Positions 8,158-17,080 of a stretch of 64,000 nt of DNA are shown here, in pieces. Source of the DNA: a virus; IMG/VR virus record IMGVR_UViG_3300021092_002038, positions 1 to 64,000 of that record; one strand, 5' to 3'. The notes under the pieces are model-generated. The model saw nothing but the letters and a program-made list of their open reading frames with translations. It ran no database searches and was not told the origin of the DNA. The number at the start of each line of letters is the position of its first letter. Position 1 is the first letter of the stretch. Made by a program: the position numbers and the translations under genes.

Positions 8158-9993
8158 TTATTTTTTACTTTTTTTATTAGGCGAATTCAACTTTAAAAAT
8201 GTATGTAGTCCTATAACCGTAGTTACTTTCTCAGAATCATACCAGCTAGGTAAACTAGATGTTTTTGATTGTTTTTTAGTTAAAGCTACATTTAGAAAAT
8301 GGTCGGCTCCACCGGTGATATCTTTTAATTCTCCACTTCTAGCTTTTGAAACAATCTCCAATGCAAGAGTAAACTTTGAATGCGTTCTTTTAGAATCTAT
8401 AAAATTTTTAACACTCTTTATGTCGGATTTATCTATTGCATTCCACCCACTAAATTGTTGTGGTTTTAGACATTCAGCTCCCACTTGACTAAAATTGCCT
8501 TTAGCACGATTCATCAATACATTCATCACGGCAGTCATTCCCCTTTCCGCGTCCTTTTCTCCACCAGCCTCATCAACTAAAGTTGAAGCTATAACATCTT
8601 CATATGTATATGGGTGTGTTGGCGTCTTTACTGTTTGTGTCTTTGCTGTTTGTGTAATTTTGTCCGGTTCGACTGGTCCGTTCGCAGACACTTCAGGAGA
8701 ACCAACTAATGATCCTGCTACTGCGGCCAGACCTAATATTTTATTGAAACCTTCATCTAGTTTTCTTCCTTGTGGACCAAAGTGATCAAGGTGGTGATAC
8801 ACATCATCTAGATATTCACCAGCTAAATTTAACTTAGCTTTTACCCAGTCTTCTAATTGAGTGTTTGGTTTTAACATACTTTCTAGTTCTTTTGCGTCAT
8901 TATTTAATTGTTTTAATGCTCCTATAGCCATACTACTATTTTGTTCTTTTAATAGTTCACATATAGCTTCTTTATAATATTCTTTAACAGATTTACTTGA
9001 TGTTTCCCCACCAGCTTGTCTTTTTCTACGAGCCGCACAATGTGCTTTTTGACTAAATCCTTTTGGGTTACTACAATTTATACTCTTTTTATACTTATTT
9101 GACCACTTTTCTTGTATATTGGTCTTATCCTTTTCTTCATTATAAAACTTAAGATAATCTCTTACAGTAGCTACATAATCACACGCATGATTCAATTTAG
9201 CCTTTACCCAGTCTTCTAAATTATCATTGACCGTAAACATTGACTGTAATTTTTCACTATAATCTATGATTTTTGTAATATCACTCTGAGCCATCTCGGC
9301 GTTTTCCGAAGTCAATTTATTCGCATGAGGGTTTTCATGATTGACAGGATGTTCTAGGTCGCCCAACCCAGTTGATTGACTATCTAGCCATTGTTTGTGT
9401 GTTAATTCCTTCATAGATAATCTTCTTAATTGTTTTGCATATGCAGGTGGAAGCACAGGTGCAAGTAAATGGGGTGTTAAATCAATTTTTGAATTAGTAG
9501 TTGGTGTTGTTATCCGATCATATGGTTTATAATCTTTTTGATTAGAAGGAAACTCAAAGAGAGTATTATCATAAGATAATCCATTCTGTTTCATAAATTT
9601 ATCTAATAATCTCCGATTGTTATCTACAGTGGATTTAGAGTTCCAAAAAGATATAAACGAATTTGGTGAATGTTTCCACAGCCGGCCACTAAAAATAAAT
9701 TCATCTCGAGCCGTGTTATTTTTTATTAAATCTGGCTTTATTAAATGAATTAAATTTGCTAAACTTTCATGATCAAGCGCAATTTTAATATACTCTCGAT
9801 ATTTTACTTTTACCGGCTCTGAAATGTCGACGTCTCCTATTTTTAAGAAAAAATCAGCGCCAGAATTAGCGGTTTGTGCGATATATGATTTTCCAGCAGG
9901 AGTTTTGAATGCAAAAAAAGTTACTCCTCGTTGCCACTCAATCGTCTCATCAGGCAAAATTAATCTATCTGGAGATTCATTTAACATATTCAC
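8158..9993 (-). CDS. Virion-associated protein with C-terminal SleB-type wall hydrolase
   Basis: The protein has about 611 residues. The C-terminal part (about 455-605) matches cell-wall hydrolase SleB: DVIASTLVDEAGGE with the putative catalytic Glu, then MTAVMNVLMNRAKG, QQFSGWN and ADHFLN. This domain cleaves peptidoglycan glycan strands. Upstream are two related units beginning LEDWVKAKLN (about 260 and 382), a CSNPKGFSQKAHCAARRK segment known from other phages, and a GLGDLEHPVN motif shared with the next gene. The size and added domains suggest a wall-penetration enzyme carried in the particle rather than a simple endolysin. The start is GTG 9993, overlapping the upstream stop as GTGA, or ATG 9987. 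Confidence 0.75.
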   Translation of the reverse strand: MNMLNESPDRLILPDETIEWQRGVTFFAFKTPAGKSYIAQTANSGADFFLKIGDVDISEPVKVKYREYIKIALDHESLANLIHLIKPDLIKNNTARDEFIFSGRLWKHSPNSFISFWNSKSTVDNNRRLLDKFMKQNGLSYDNTLFEFPSNQKDYKPYDRITTPTTNSKIDLTPHLLAPVLPPAYAKQLRRLSMKELTHKQWLDSQSTGLGDLEHPVNHENPHANKLTSENAEMAQSDITKIIDYSEKLQSMFTVNDNLEDWVKAKLNHACDYVATVRDYLKFYNEEKDKTNIQEKWSNKYKKSINCSNPKGFSQKAHCAARRKRQAGGETSSKSVKEYYKEAICELLKEQNSSMAIGALKQLNNDAKELESMLKPNTQLEDWVKAKLNLAGEYLDDVYHHLDHFGPQGRKLDEGFNKILGLAAVAGSLVGSPEVSANGPVEPDKITQTAKTQTVKTPTHPYTYEDVIASTLVDEAGGEKDAERGMTAVMNVLMNRAKGNFSQVGAECLKPQQFSGWNAIDKSDIKSVKNFIDSKRTHSKFTLALEIVSKARSGELKDITGGADHFLNVALTKKQSKTSSLPSWYDSEKVTTVIGLHTFLKLNSPNKKSKK

Positions 9994-10754
9994 ATTCTCC
10001 AGCCTCCACCTTTTGATTTATACCACTTGGCGGCCCATCCGTTGGCATAAGCTGAGGGATAGACGTCAAATTTAGATCTAGCGGCAGATTTAGCTCTGGC
10101 CCAAAGCGCAGGATTAGTTGGCTTTGGTTTCTTAGACTTTTTCTTAGATTTCTTTTCATTTAAATTACAATCACATCCTTTTGTATTATCAGAACTGTGA
10201 TCTTTTTTTATTATCGGTTCACTTCTACGACCCAAAACTTCTCCATCAGATGTATCTCCAATGGTTCCGATTGCGTTTTTTATTATATTGTTTGAGTTTC
10301 CTATTCTAGGTATATCATTTATAGGATGATCGGCGTCTCCCAGTCCTGAATTTGTTGATGGAATAAATTCTTTTGCTAGTCCTGCCTTTACCAATTTAGT
10401 ATAATATTTAGGATCTTTTGCCAAATGATCTAAGGCTATTTCGGTAGCCACGTTTATATCGTTAGTATGTTCCATCTCAACTTGAACACCTGTAGATAAT
10501 TCCGAGGTATCTACATCCTCAGTAGCTGTGGTATCGCCACTGCCACCTTTTAATTTATTATTTTGTTCAGATGGTTTGTTTTCAAATTCACTAAAAAAAT
10601 CTTTATATTTCATAGATTCATCCTTTAATTTTTCAAAAGTTTTTCCGGTATCATATCCATAATCAATCATCCATCGTCTACCTTTCATAGCAGGATGTCC
10701 AATTATCGGGTCATTTAATTGTTCTTTACCTAAAGTTTTATAATTATTTGCCAT
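9990..10754 (-). CDS. DUF5661-containing virion-type protein
   Basis: The protein has 254 residues. The centre carries the DUF5661 signature (GVQVEMEHTNDINVATEIAL, then DHLAKDPKYYTKL). It is followed by GLGDADHPIN, the same short motif as in the downstream hydrolase gene, and a C-terminal basic module NPALWARAKSAARSKF with YPSAYANGWAAKWYK. That C-terminal module is widespread in phages and giant viruses. The function is unknown; the grouping with a wall hydrolase and DUF5872 suggests a particle component. It overlaps both neighbouring genes by a few bases. Confidence 0.7.
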   Translation of the reverse strand: MANNYKTLGKEQLNDPIIGHPAMKGRRWMIDYGYDTGKTFEKLKDESMKYKDFFSEFENKPSEQNNKLKGGSGDTTATEDVDTSELSTGVQVEMEHTNDINVATEIALDHLAKDPKYYTKLVKAGLAKEFIPSTNSGLGDADHPINDIPRIGNSNNIIKNAIGTIGDTSDGEVLGRRSEPIIKKDHSSDNTKGCDCNLNEKKSKKKSKKPKPTNPALWARAKSAARSKFDVYPSAYANGWAAKWYKSKGGGWRM

Positions 10755-11616
10755 AATTTCTTTTAGACTTTATTTTTTCTTCAGTTTGTCTATACGCATC
10801 AACAACTCTTTTATCCACGTTTCTGTTTTTCAATTTGGAATTTTTTTCAATTATACCGTCAAAAATTTGTTTAAAAATTTGTTTTTTACCAATACCCGCC
10901 TCTTTAGATTCCTCGATGGCTGGTGTTGCGTTGTCAATTTTTGACTTTACTTCTTCTGAGGAAAGTTTTTCTCCTGTAAATGTGTCACCTTCTTCCGATT
11001 TGAACCAATAAATTCCATCAGGAGACACATTCTGCAAAACCATTTTGCGGCCATCGACATACAGAATGGATTCAACTACATGACCGGGAACTGAAACTTT
11101 AATTATTTCGTCGAAATCAACAAATGAACCGAAGTATTTACGTTTGCCGTTACCCAACGAGCGGGTCTTTGAAATATAAACGTTATTCGATTTTCCTTTG
11201 GTTTCATTGATGACAACCCTTGACGATTCTTTCATAAAATTATCGTCTATATTTAACATATTTAATTTTGAATAATACGTAGGGTCTTTTTTTAGATTAT
11301 CAATCACCATTTGTTTTGCGTATGATTTATTTTTATAAAACATACGTTTTAATTCATAATTTAATCCGCACAAAATTTCATCAGGAGTAACTTTGTCTTT
11401 AATGAAATCTATATCCTTTTGATCGGGTCCGGTAACTCGTGTAGAAGTATAAGAATCTATTTTATTTTGACCGGCAGGATAAAAATTAATTGGATGTTGA
11501 GAGACATCCGGCGAGGTATAAGTAGAAACTCCAGGATTTACAATTCCTGAAGTGCCGTATGATATTCCCGTGGCCATTCTATCCCCAAGATCGGTTTCGT
11601 TTACACTTTGATTCAT
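10744..11616 (-). CDS. Hypothetical virion-type protein, DUF5661-like centre
   Basis: The protein has 290 residues. Residues 75-125 (VTPDEILCGLNYELKRMF, then KKDPTYYSKLNML) resemble the DUF5661 segment of the next gene, suggesting related folds. The middle (about 140-210) looks like a beta-rich domain and the C-terminus is helical and basic. The start at ATG 11616 is preceded by a TATAAATA box 26 bases upstream, which fits a late virion gene. The precise function is unknown. Confidence 0.55.
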   Translation of the reverse strand: MNQSVNETDLGDRMATGISYGTSGIVNPGVSTYTSPDVSQHPINFYPAGQNKIDSYTSTRVTGPDQKDIDFIKDKVTPDEILCGLNYELKRMFYKNKSYAKQMVIDNLKKDPTYYSKLNMLNIDDNFMKESSRVVINETKGKSNNVYISKTRSLGNGKRKYFGSFVDFDEIIKVSVPGHVVESILYVDGRKMVLQNVSPDGIYWFKSEEGDTFTGEKLSSEEVKSKIDNATPAIEESKEAGIGKKQIFKQIFDGIIEKNSKLKNRNVDKRVVDAYRQTEEKIKSKRNYGK

Positions 11617-11641
11617 AATGCATAAATATCAAATAAAAATG

Positions 11642-11649
11642 TATTTATA
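11642..11649 (-). promoter_or_regulatory. Candidate late promoter TATAAATA
   Basis: The minus strand reads TATAAATA, identical to the T4 late promoter core, 26 bases upstream of the first gene of a virion-type block and inside a 150-base non-coding gap. The AT-rich background makes chance matches common, so support comes mainly from position. Confidence 0.35.
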
Positions 11650-11767
11650 CAAACTAAAAACTATCTTTTACAGTGACAACTTAATTATTTTATCTATAAC
11701 CATTTTCTAGCAGTAAAAATTACAAGAAAACCAACAAAACTATAACTTGGGTTGATCTAGCTATGTC

Positions 11768-12307
11768 TCATCTATATTCAGGTAATAATAGTCGCCATCT
11801 TCTTAAATCTATAGGTTTTATTCCTGAATCTATCTTTTTTATCATTTCCAATGCTTCGTCTATGGTATTATAGATATAATGCGGTGGAAGTAATCCCATT
11901 AACCAAAGAGGAGTCTGTTTTTTGTTATTTACTACCAAAAAAATCGGTTTTTTTTGTTGATCGGCTATCACTATTTCATGCATTGTTCCAAAAGTGGGTT
12001 TTTGTATTTCAAGATTGACAATAATATAATCCGATAAGTCTATAAGTCTTAAATCTTTTTGAACTACTCCCCTCATATAATTATGAACATATTCGTAGTC
12101 TTCATTTTCTCTTGCCAATTTTAATTTTTTTCTATCTTCATCCGCCTCGTTATTCTGAAACATAAACATTGTATCTAGTGGAGACAATACTTTAATTTCT
12201 AGTTTTTCTAATTCATTAGCCACATAACTTCTCCAATTTGTTGCGTCATTGGTATACTCCATGTTTCCGGCCAAATACACCTTTGTATTTTTTAATATGT
12301 TTTTCAT
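11768..12307 (-). CDS. Nucleoside 2-deoxyribosyltransferase-like protein
   Basis: I chose ATG 12307 because it overlaps the upstream clamp-loader stop as ATGA; this gives 179 residues. The protein begins with KVYLAGNMEY, continues with a DLRLIDLSDYIIVNLE strand-loop and has TFGTMHEIVIADQQKKPIF. These are typical of the deoxyribosyltransferase-like Rossmann fold, in which the Glu of the GTxxE segment is catalytic. Enzymes of this family swap bases on deoxyribose; relatives cleave nucleotides. In a replication operon it may serve nucleotide salvage or production of an unusual base. The substrate cannot be told from the sequence. Confidence 0.65.
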   Translation of the reverse strand: MKNILKNTKVYLAGNMEYTNDATNWRSYVANELEKLEIKVLSPLDTMFMFQNNEADEDRKKLKLARENEDYEYVHNYMRGVVQKDLRLIDLSDYIIVNLEIQKPTFGTMHEIVIADQQKKPIFLVVNNKKQTPLWLMGLLPPHYIYNTIDEALEMIKKIDSGIKPIDLRRWRLLLPEYR

Positions 12308-13260
12308 TTTGTGACGGTTTTCAATATTGAAGCTATACATGCCATAAAAGTGATTTCTTTGTCTACAACCAAACTGCTTTGATGAATATACTCAGCAATT
12401 GTAATTATTACACTTATGTCTTTTCCCCGAGCATATTCCGATACTTTATCATACATAACAGAATAATATTCTTCAAATATCTTTATATCATTGTCGGCCA
12501 CTAACTGTCTAATAGTATTGAACGAACTTAATGTGTTATTTGACGTTTTTAATAAATCTATTAATTTGTTTTTAACGTCGACGCCTACTGCGTTATACGA
12601 GTTTACCTTCAACTTTGAATCTAAAGTGTTTTGTTGAGCAAAATTAAGTATCTTACGAATATCAGGATAATAATTGTTTATTATACTTCCAATATCGTCT
12701 AATGTATATTCTACTTTTTCCATATCTAAAATTTTCTTTAAGTGTATGGCAATTTCTTTTTTACTGATAGGGTTTATTTGATAAGTTTGACATCGTGAAA
12801 TAATTGGCGCGATAATTTTCTCTTGATAATTACAAGTTAATATAAATCTTGTAGTCAGACTAAAGGTTTCCATCAAGTTTCTCAATGCTCCCATTGCTTC
12901 GGCACTTAAAAAGTCACATTCATCTAGAATAATTACTTTTAAATTATTAAATCCTGTTGTTGATGCGAATCCCTTTATTTTTGTTCTTACACTTTCTACA
13001 CTATTTTCATCGCTTGCGTTTATGTACATTACATCACACGGTATGTTTTTTGTAATTAATTTGGCCAGAGTGGTCTTTCCTACTCCTGCGGTTCCGTAAA
13101 ACATTAAGTGGGGAATATCTTTTTTATCTATAAAAGATTTTACTGTTTCTTTAAGATGTTCACTTCCAATATAACCATTCAACGTATCAGGTCGATATTT
13201 TTCAACCCAAAGATAGTGCACATCTTGTTTTTTTATTTCTTCTTCAAATATAAAGCTCAT
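12304..13260 (-). CDS. 44: Clamp loader large subunit (gp44-like)
   Basis: The 318-residue AAA+ protein is of RFC/gp44 type. It has EKYRPDTLNGYIG at the N-terminus, Walker A GTAGVGKTT (56-64), Walker B VIILDECD (109-116) and the arginine-finger SRC motif (155-157). It opens the sliding clamp and loads it on primer-template DNA, working with the small gp62-type subunit. Here the candidate small subunit is about 18 kb away. The gene lies directly downstream of the clamp gene but is separated from it by a terminator, so clamp and loader can be made in different amounts. Confidence 0.93.
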   Translation of the reverse strand: MSFIFEEEIKKQDVHYLWVEKYRPDTLNGYIGSEHLKETVKSFIDKKDIPHLMFYGTAGVGKTTLAKLITKNIPCDVMYINASDENSVESVRTKIKGFASTTGFNNLKVIILDECDFLSAEAMGALRNLMETFSLTTRFILTCNYQEKIIAPIISRCQTYQINPISKKEIAIHLKKILDMEKVEYTLDDIGSIINNYYPDIRKILNFAQQNTLDSKLKVNSYNAVGVDVKNKLIDLLKTSNNTLSSFNTIRQLVADNDIKIFEEYYSVMYDKVSEYARGKDISVIITIAEYIHQSSLVVDKEITFMACIASILKTVTK

Positions 13261-13282
13261 ATTGATATGATCACATAAAAAT

Positions 13283-13313
13283 ACACATATGTAAATTTTT
13301 TTTACATATGTGT
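13283..13313 (-). terminator. Rho-independent terminator after the clamp gene
   Basis: A perfect 13-bp stem (13283-13295 with 13301-13313) has a 5-base loop and is followed on the minus strand by a T-rich stretch. It lies 17 bases past the clamp stop and before the clamp-loader start. Confidence 0.8.
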
Positions 13314-13329
13314 TATTGTCTAATATACA

Positions 13330-14070
13330 TTAGTCTAGACTTTTAATTTCAACCATATAATATGTAGATTCAAATTCGTCGTTTGTAAACGTAATGGTAG
13401 CTAACCCACTGTTGCTGACTTTTAGTACGGCTGATTCACAGTCATTATTAACCGCCAATATTTCTTTAAAATACGTTGCGTTGAAACTTAAATTTTTATC
13501 AACGGTTTTTTTGTCATTTAAACAGTTTACCGCAAGTGTGATACGATTGCTATTTAATTTAGAATATCCCATCACCATTTCTAATTTCTTTTTCTTATTC
13601 ATTAATAAAGTAAAAGTGTCAACTTCAGGAAGAGCAGATTTAGCTTTACAAAATCTTGTTACAAACTCCGAATTAATTTCAATTTCTGCGTTAAACTCAG
13701 GAAGTTTTTTCAAATTTGGAGCGGTAGGAATTATATTTAAATCGGCCGTTATAAATTGGGCCTCCGCATTTGTATCCATAATACTCAATGAAGTAATTTT
13801 ATTATCTTTTTTATTAAGATTCAAAGTAACATCATTATCCATTACAGATAACATCTTTACCAATTTACCTGTATCATACACACCGATTTCGGAATTTTCT
13901 TCTATTGCTTCAAAGTTCTTTTGTGTTACATCCAATAACACATTTTTTTCTTCGGTAATACTCTTAGTGTTAAGAATTTTCTTATCTGAATCCACCATCC
14001 ATTTTACCGAGTCGATTACGCCGTTCAAAGAATATTTTTTGATAAATTTTTCGAGTGTTTGTTTTTTCAT
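13330..14070 (-). CDS. 45: DNA polymerase sliding clamp (gp45-like)
   Basis: The protein has 246 residues, close to T4 gp45 in size. The N-terminal half (LEKFIKKYSLNGVIDSVKW, then VYDTGKLVKMLSVM) and the second-half pattern (FCKAKSALPEVDTFTLLM, FNATYFKEIL, ending in YYMVEIKSLD) follow the clamp fold. It forms a ring that holds the polymerase on DNA and in T4 also activates late transcription. The gene has its own upstream leader of about 200 bases and its own terminator, consistent with high expression. It is neighboured by clamp loader and polymerase genes, as in T4. Confidence 0.88.
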   Translation of the reverse strand: MKKQTLEKFIKKYSLNGVIDSVKWMVDSDKKILNTKSITEEKNVLLDVTQKNFEAIEENSEIGVYDTGKLVKMLSVMDNDVTLNLNKKDNKITSLSIMDTNAEAQFITADLNIIPTAPNLKKLPEFNAEIEINSEFVTRFCKAKSALPEVDTFTLLMNKKKKLEMVMGYSKLNSNRITLAVNCLNDKKTVDKNLSFNATYFKEILAVNNDCESAVLKVSNSGLATITFTNDEFESTYYMVEIKSLD

Positions 14071-14129
14071 ATTTTTTATATTTTTTATACTGTATTTAGA
14101 TTAACATGGTAAGTTGAAGTTGTAAACTT

Positions 14130-14147
14130 GTTTTATAGTTCAAAAAA
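14130..14147 (-). promoter_or_regulatory. Candidate promoter element upstream of the clamp gene
   Basis: The minus strand reads TTTTTTGAACTATAAAAC here, 60 bases before the clamp ATG. An almost identical element, with five extra bases inside, lies exactly 60 bases before the ATG of the small gene at 31813-32022. The match in sequence and distance suggests a shared phage promoter, but no transcript data are available. Confidence 0.4.
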
Positions 14148-14273
14148 CTGTTCTGAGTATTTGTTTATAGGAGTGAGTTTAAGGCCAGTCAAATCCAAAT
14201 CTCCCAATTTTCTAAATACCAGTAAATATTTATGTGTTTTTAAGGTTATTCTTTTTGAAGCACACTTAAGTTT
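14133..14273 (-). pseudogene. Possible C-terminal gene remnant between polymerase and clamp
   Basis: A frame open from 14273 to a TAA at 14133-14135 has no ATG but reads like protein: KRITLKTHKYLLVFRKLG, then DLDLTGLKLTPIN. The THKYLLVFRK part resembles the end of N4/N6 DNA methyltransferases (usually HEYxLVFxK). It may be what is left of a lost methyltransferase gene. The evidence is short and chance cannot be excluded. Confidence 0.25.
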
Positions 14274-14287
14274 TTATATTTCATATA

Positions 14288-16816
14288 TTAAAAATTAAAG
14301 AACTCTTCTGCCTTACGACTTTCAACGCTTGGATAATCCCATTTTAAAATCGAATAAAAGTCGGCCAATTTGGTTTTTAACTCTTGTTCATACATCGCAT
14401 TTCTGTCTACGTATTGTTCAATGAACTCTATTATTTGTTTTGGATCTGTACCGTCGGCTTTCATCGCCAACGCGTCTATACCAAATTCATTTTGTTTTAT
14501 ATATACCCATTTAATTTTTTGACCATCAAAAATTGGAGGAATGAATTTATTTAATTTCCAATAGCCTATCAAATCGTTATACATTAGTGCAGATTTTACT
14601 TGAGCCGGCGTTCCTTTTATCGTTTGAAATGGTTTTCTAGTTTTTGGATTATAAGTTTTAATTTTATCTTGACTAACAAATTTTACGGATGTGTTTTTTG
14701 CTAAATCAATAACCGGCACATTTTTTAATTCCTCAACAAAATTAATTATAGAATTATCTATTTGTCTAGCGTCAACCTTCTTAAGAATATTTATTAAAAA
14801 TTCATTCATGAATTTCCTAAACTTGATAGGAAAACTTGTTCTAACCACGTCGATTCCCTTAACTTCAAGTTCATCACATTCAATACCACCTTTATTTATG
14901 ATGAATTGACAATATCGTTTTTTCGCCAACCAAAAACTACTCTTGGAAATCACTTCTTGTTTAGCATCAAATCGATGTTTGTCAATATTAAAAAATCGTT
15001 TAGCCATCACATTATAAAAATCATTTACAAATTGTTGAACTTCGGATGTGACTTTTAAAATAGCACAAGTCATTTGAGATTCGTCATTTCTATCAATATC
15101 AGGCATGGTTTTTTCTATAATAGGCACAGCACTAGAAAAACAAGAATCGGTATCAACATATATCACGTAATCACCATCTTCGTTTAAAACTTTTTTATAA
15201 TAAAGATTTATAGCTTTATTTGTGGTTTTAATAATATCCTGACCTGTTAGTGTTACTGCTTCCGCATTGTTTCTGTTATAAAATCTAAATACAGGCAATC
15301 CCAATACTCCATAAGCACTATTTAGTAGAATTTTTTGAACTCTTTGTCGACCATCAAAAAATTCATACTTATCCCACTCTTTTTTATCCGCGTGATTTTT
15401 CGCTAATTTTCTTAAATTTTTTCTCTCATCGAACCACTTAATTAAAATCGAAGGAATCAAGCCGACTTTTTCTGTATTATACATCACCCCATTTGATGCG
15501 ATTGATAATTTATTTTTTGACAAAAATTCTTTAAATTCTTCAGATTCGTATTTTGTTCCTGATATACTTATATCTTTCAGTTCTCCTTTCAAATATTTTT
15601 CTATATCCCAGTTATCCACTTTTGAAATAACTGTTTCAGGACTAATATTTAGACTAATCATTATATTTGGATACATAGATGTCAAATCCAAATCAAATAC
15701 CCAATCATATCTTCCTGGAATAGGGTCTTTTACGTAAGCTCCTTCAAATCCCTCTTGTTCACCATTTTCGACGTCAGTTAATTCGTCGGTTTCAATCAAA
15801 GGTTTATTTGGTGCCACCAATCCATTACGACGAAGATAAATTAGCATCGCACCTTCAATATATCTACTACTTCTACCGAAACACTCATACGGAACGTGGC
15901 CGGTATGGCAAATGTTTCTAGCCAAATCTATAAATTTTAATTTTTTATCAATCGCTACCACAATTTTAACGTCGTTTAAGTTGTATTCAATATATTTGTT
16001 TATATCGTTTTTATACAAATCATTCAAACTACCTGTATAAGTAATTTTATCCATGCCTACTACTCTTTTACCCACCGCCGACAAAGCATAACTGGGTTCA
16101 TTCCTCTGAATAAACTTCTTGTAGAGTTCCATATAATCCAAAACTGATACTCCTGCTATTACCAACTCACGAGAGAATTTGTTTATATAAACACATTTTA
16201 TCGTCGACAATCTTTGAATTTCAGTTTTTCCCATTACTCTTACAATTCGATTATATAAATAAGGCATATCAAACTGAGCAACATTCCATCCAGTAAGAAT
16301 AGTCGGTTGAATTTCTTCAATTTTTGTCAGAAATGCTGAAATCAACGATTCTTCATTATTAAATGATCGAATCTCTACACTGTCATTTGTGGAGTCTTTA
16401 ATTTGCGCATCTTTATCTAAAATTAATGCAAGATATTTGTTTGTAATATCGTCATACAATGCAATTGCAGTAATTTTTTTGTCTCCTTCGTCTATGTTAG
16501 GAAATCCATCTTCAGTGTCGACCTCAATATCTAAAAATACAATTCTATGTCCGGTTGAGGGTTCGTCGGAATTTTCGTAAGCATCTATTAAAACTTTGGT
16601 GGTTATAGGCACATCGCTTTCAAACAAACTCGGATCTCTAGGAGAAAACTTTGTGATTTTTTCAAGCTCATCACCATATAAAGATTTATATCTTCCTCCG
16701 GATTTTCTTCTGTAAGCATAAGTTACGTCTGATTCAGGAATCGTCATTTTCCCCCGTTGGTCATCCCAAACGTAAATTATTCCTTCTTTTTTACTATGAA
16801 AAATATTTTGATACAT
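14288..16816 (-). CDS. 43: Family B replicative DNA polymerase (gp43-like)
   Basis: The protein has 842 residues. The 3'-5' exonuclease motifs are FLDIEV (D96, E98), TGWNVAQFDMPYL (Exo II, about 175-187) and YNLNDV (Exo III, Y278 and D282). Polymerase motifs are A, DLDLTSMYPNI (about 375-385); B, KILLNSAYGVLG (495-506); and C, YVDTDS (553-558), with both Asp present. It copies the phage genome and proofreads. The last residues, EEFFNF, resemble the clamp-binding tail of T4 and RB69 polymerases. It is somewhat shorter than T4 gp43. A second, family A, polymerase is encoded at 52 kb. Confidence 0.95.
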   Translation of the reverse strand: MYQNIFHSKKEGIIYVWDDQRGKMTIPESDVTYAYRRKSGGRYKSLYGDELEKITKFSPRDPSLFESDVPITTKVLIDAYENSDEPSTGHRIVFLDIEVDTEDGFPNIDEGDKKITAIALYDDITNKYLALILDKDAQIKDSTNDSVEIRSFNNEESLISAFLTKIEEIQPTILTGWNVAQFDMPYLYNRIVRVMGKTEIQRLSTIKCVYINKFSRELVIAGVSVLDYMELYKKFIQRNEPSYALSAVGKRVVGMDKITYTGSLNDLYKNDINKYIEYNLNDVKIVVAIDKKLKFIDLARNICHTGHVPYECFGRSSRYIEGAMLIYLRRNGLVAPNKPLIETDELTDVENGEQEGFEGAYVKDPIPGRYDWVFDLDLTSMYPNIMISLNISPETVISKVDNWDIEKYLKGELKDISISGTKYESEEFKEFLSKNKLSIASNGVMYNTEKVGLIPSILIKWFDERKNLRKLAKNHADKKEWDKYEFFDGRQRVQKILLNSAYGVLGLPVFRFYNRNNAEAVTLTGQDIIKTTNKAINLYYKKVLNEDGDYVIYVDTDSCFSSAVPIIEKTMPDIDRNDESQMTCAILKVTSEVQQFVNDFYNVMAKRFFNIDKHRFDAKQEVISKSSFWLAKKRYCQFIINKGGIECDELEVKGIDVVRTSFPIKFRKFMNEFLINILKKVDARQIDNSIINFVEELKNVPVIDLAKNTSVKFVSQDKIKTYNPKTRKPFQTIKGTPAQVKSALMYNDLIGYWKLNKFIPPIFDGQKIKWVYIKQNEFGIDALAMKADGTDPKQIIEFIEQYVDRNAMYEQELKTKLADFYSILKWDYPSVESRKAEEFFNF

Positions 16817-16822
16817 TATTCT

Positions 16823-17050
16823 TTATTGTATTTGAAATTTTTCTTTGAGACAACTAAATATATGTCTTCCGGCCTCTGCAATCTGTGGTTCAGCGTTTTT
16901 AATTATAAATTCTAAATATTTAGTTTTTAAAAATGGAATTATAGATTTTGTGAATTCATAAGGTAAAATTCTAGGCTGAGTTGTATTTAGGATATACAAC
17001 AACATATTTAACTCGTCTTCATTTAAGGAATTCAATCGTTCTAATTTCAC
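16823..17050 (-). CDS. Hypothetical small protein
   Basis: This 75-residue helical protein, starting at GTG 17050, ends 6 bases before the polymerase start, so it is probably in the polymerase transcription unit. No motif is recognised; residues 8-25 and 36-70 look like amphipathic helices. It may be a polymerase-associated factor, but only position supports this. Confidence 0.55.
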   Translation of the reverse strand: MKLERLNSLNEDELNMLLYILNTTQPRILPYEFTKSIIPFLKTKYLEFIIKNAEPQIAEAGRHIFSCLKEKFQIQ

Positions 17051-17080
17051 GATTAAATTTTACCACCTAAAAAAAACATG

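Noticed and set aside
9977-10159. Short minus-strand frame of 60 codons overlapping the DUF5661 gene
   Set aside because: It lies fully in another frame of better-supported genes and has no motif or ribosome site.
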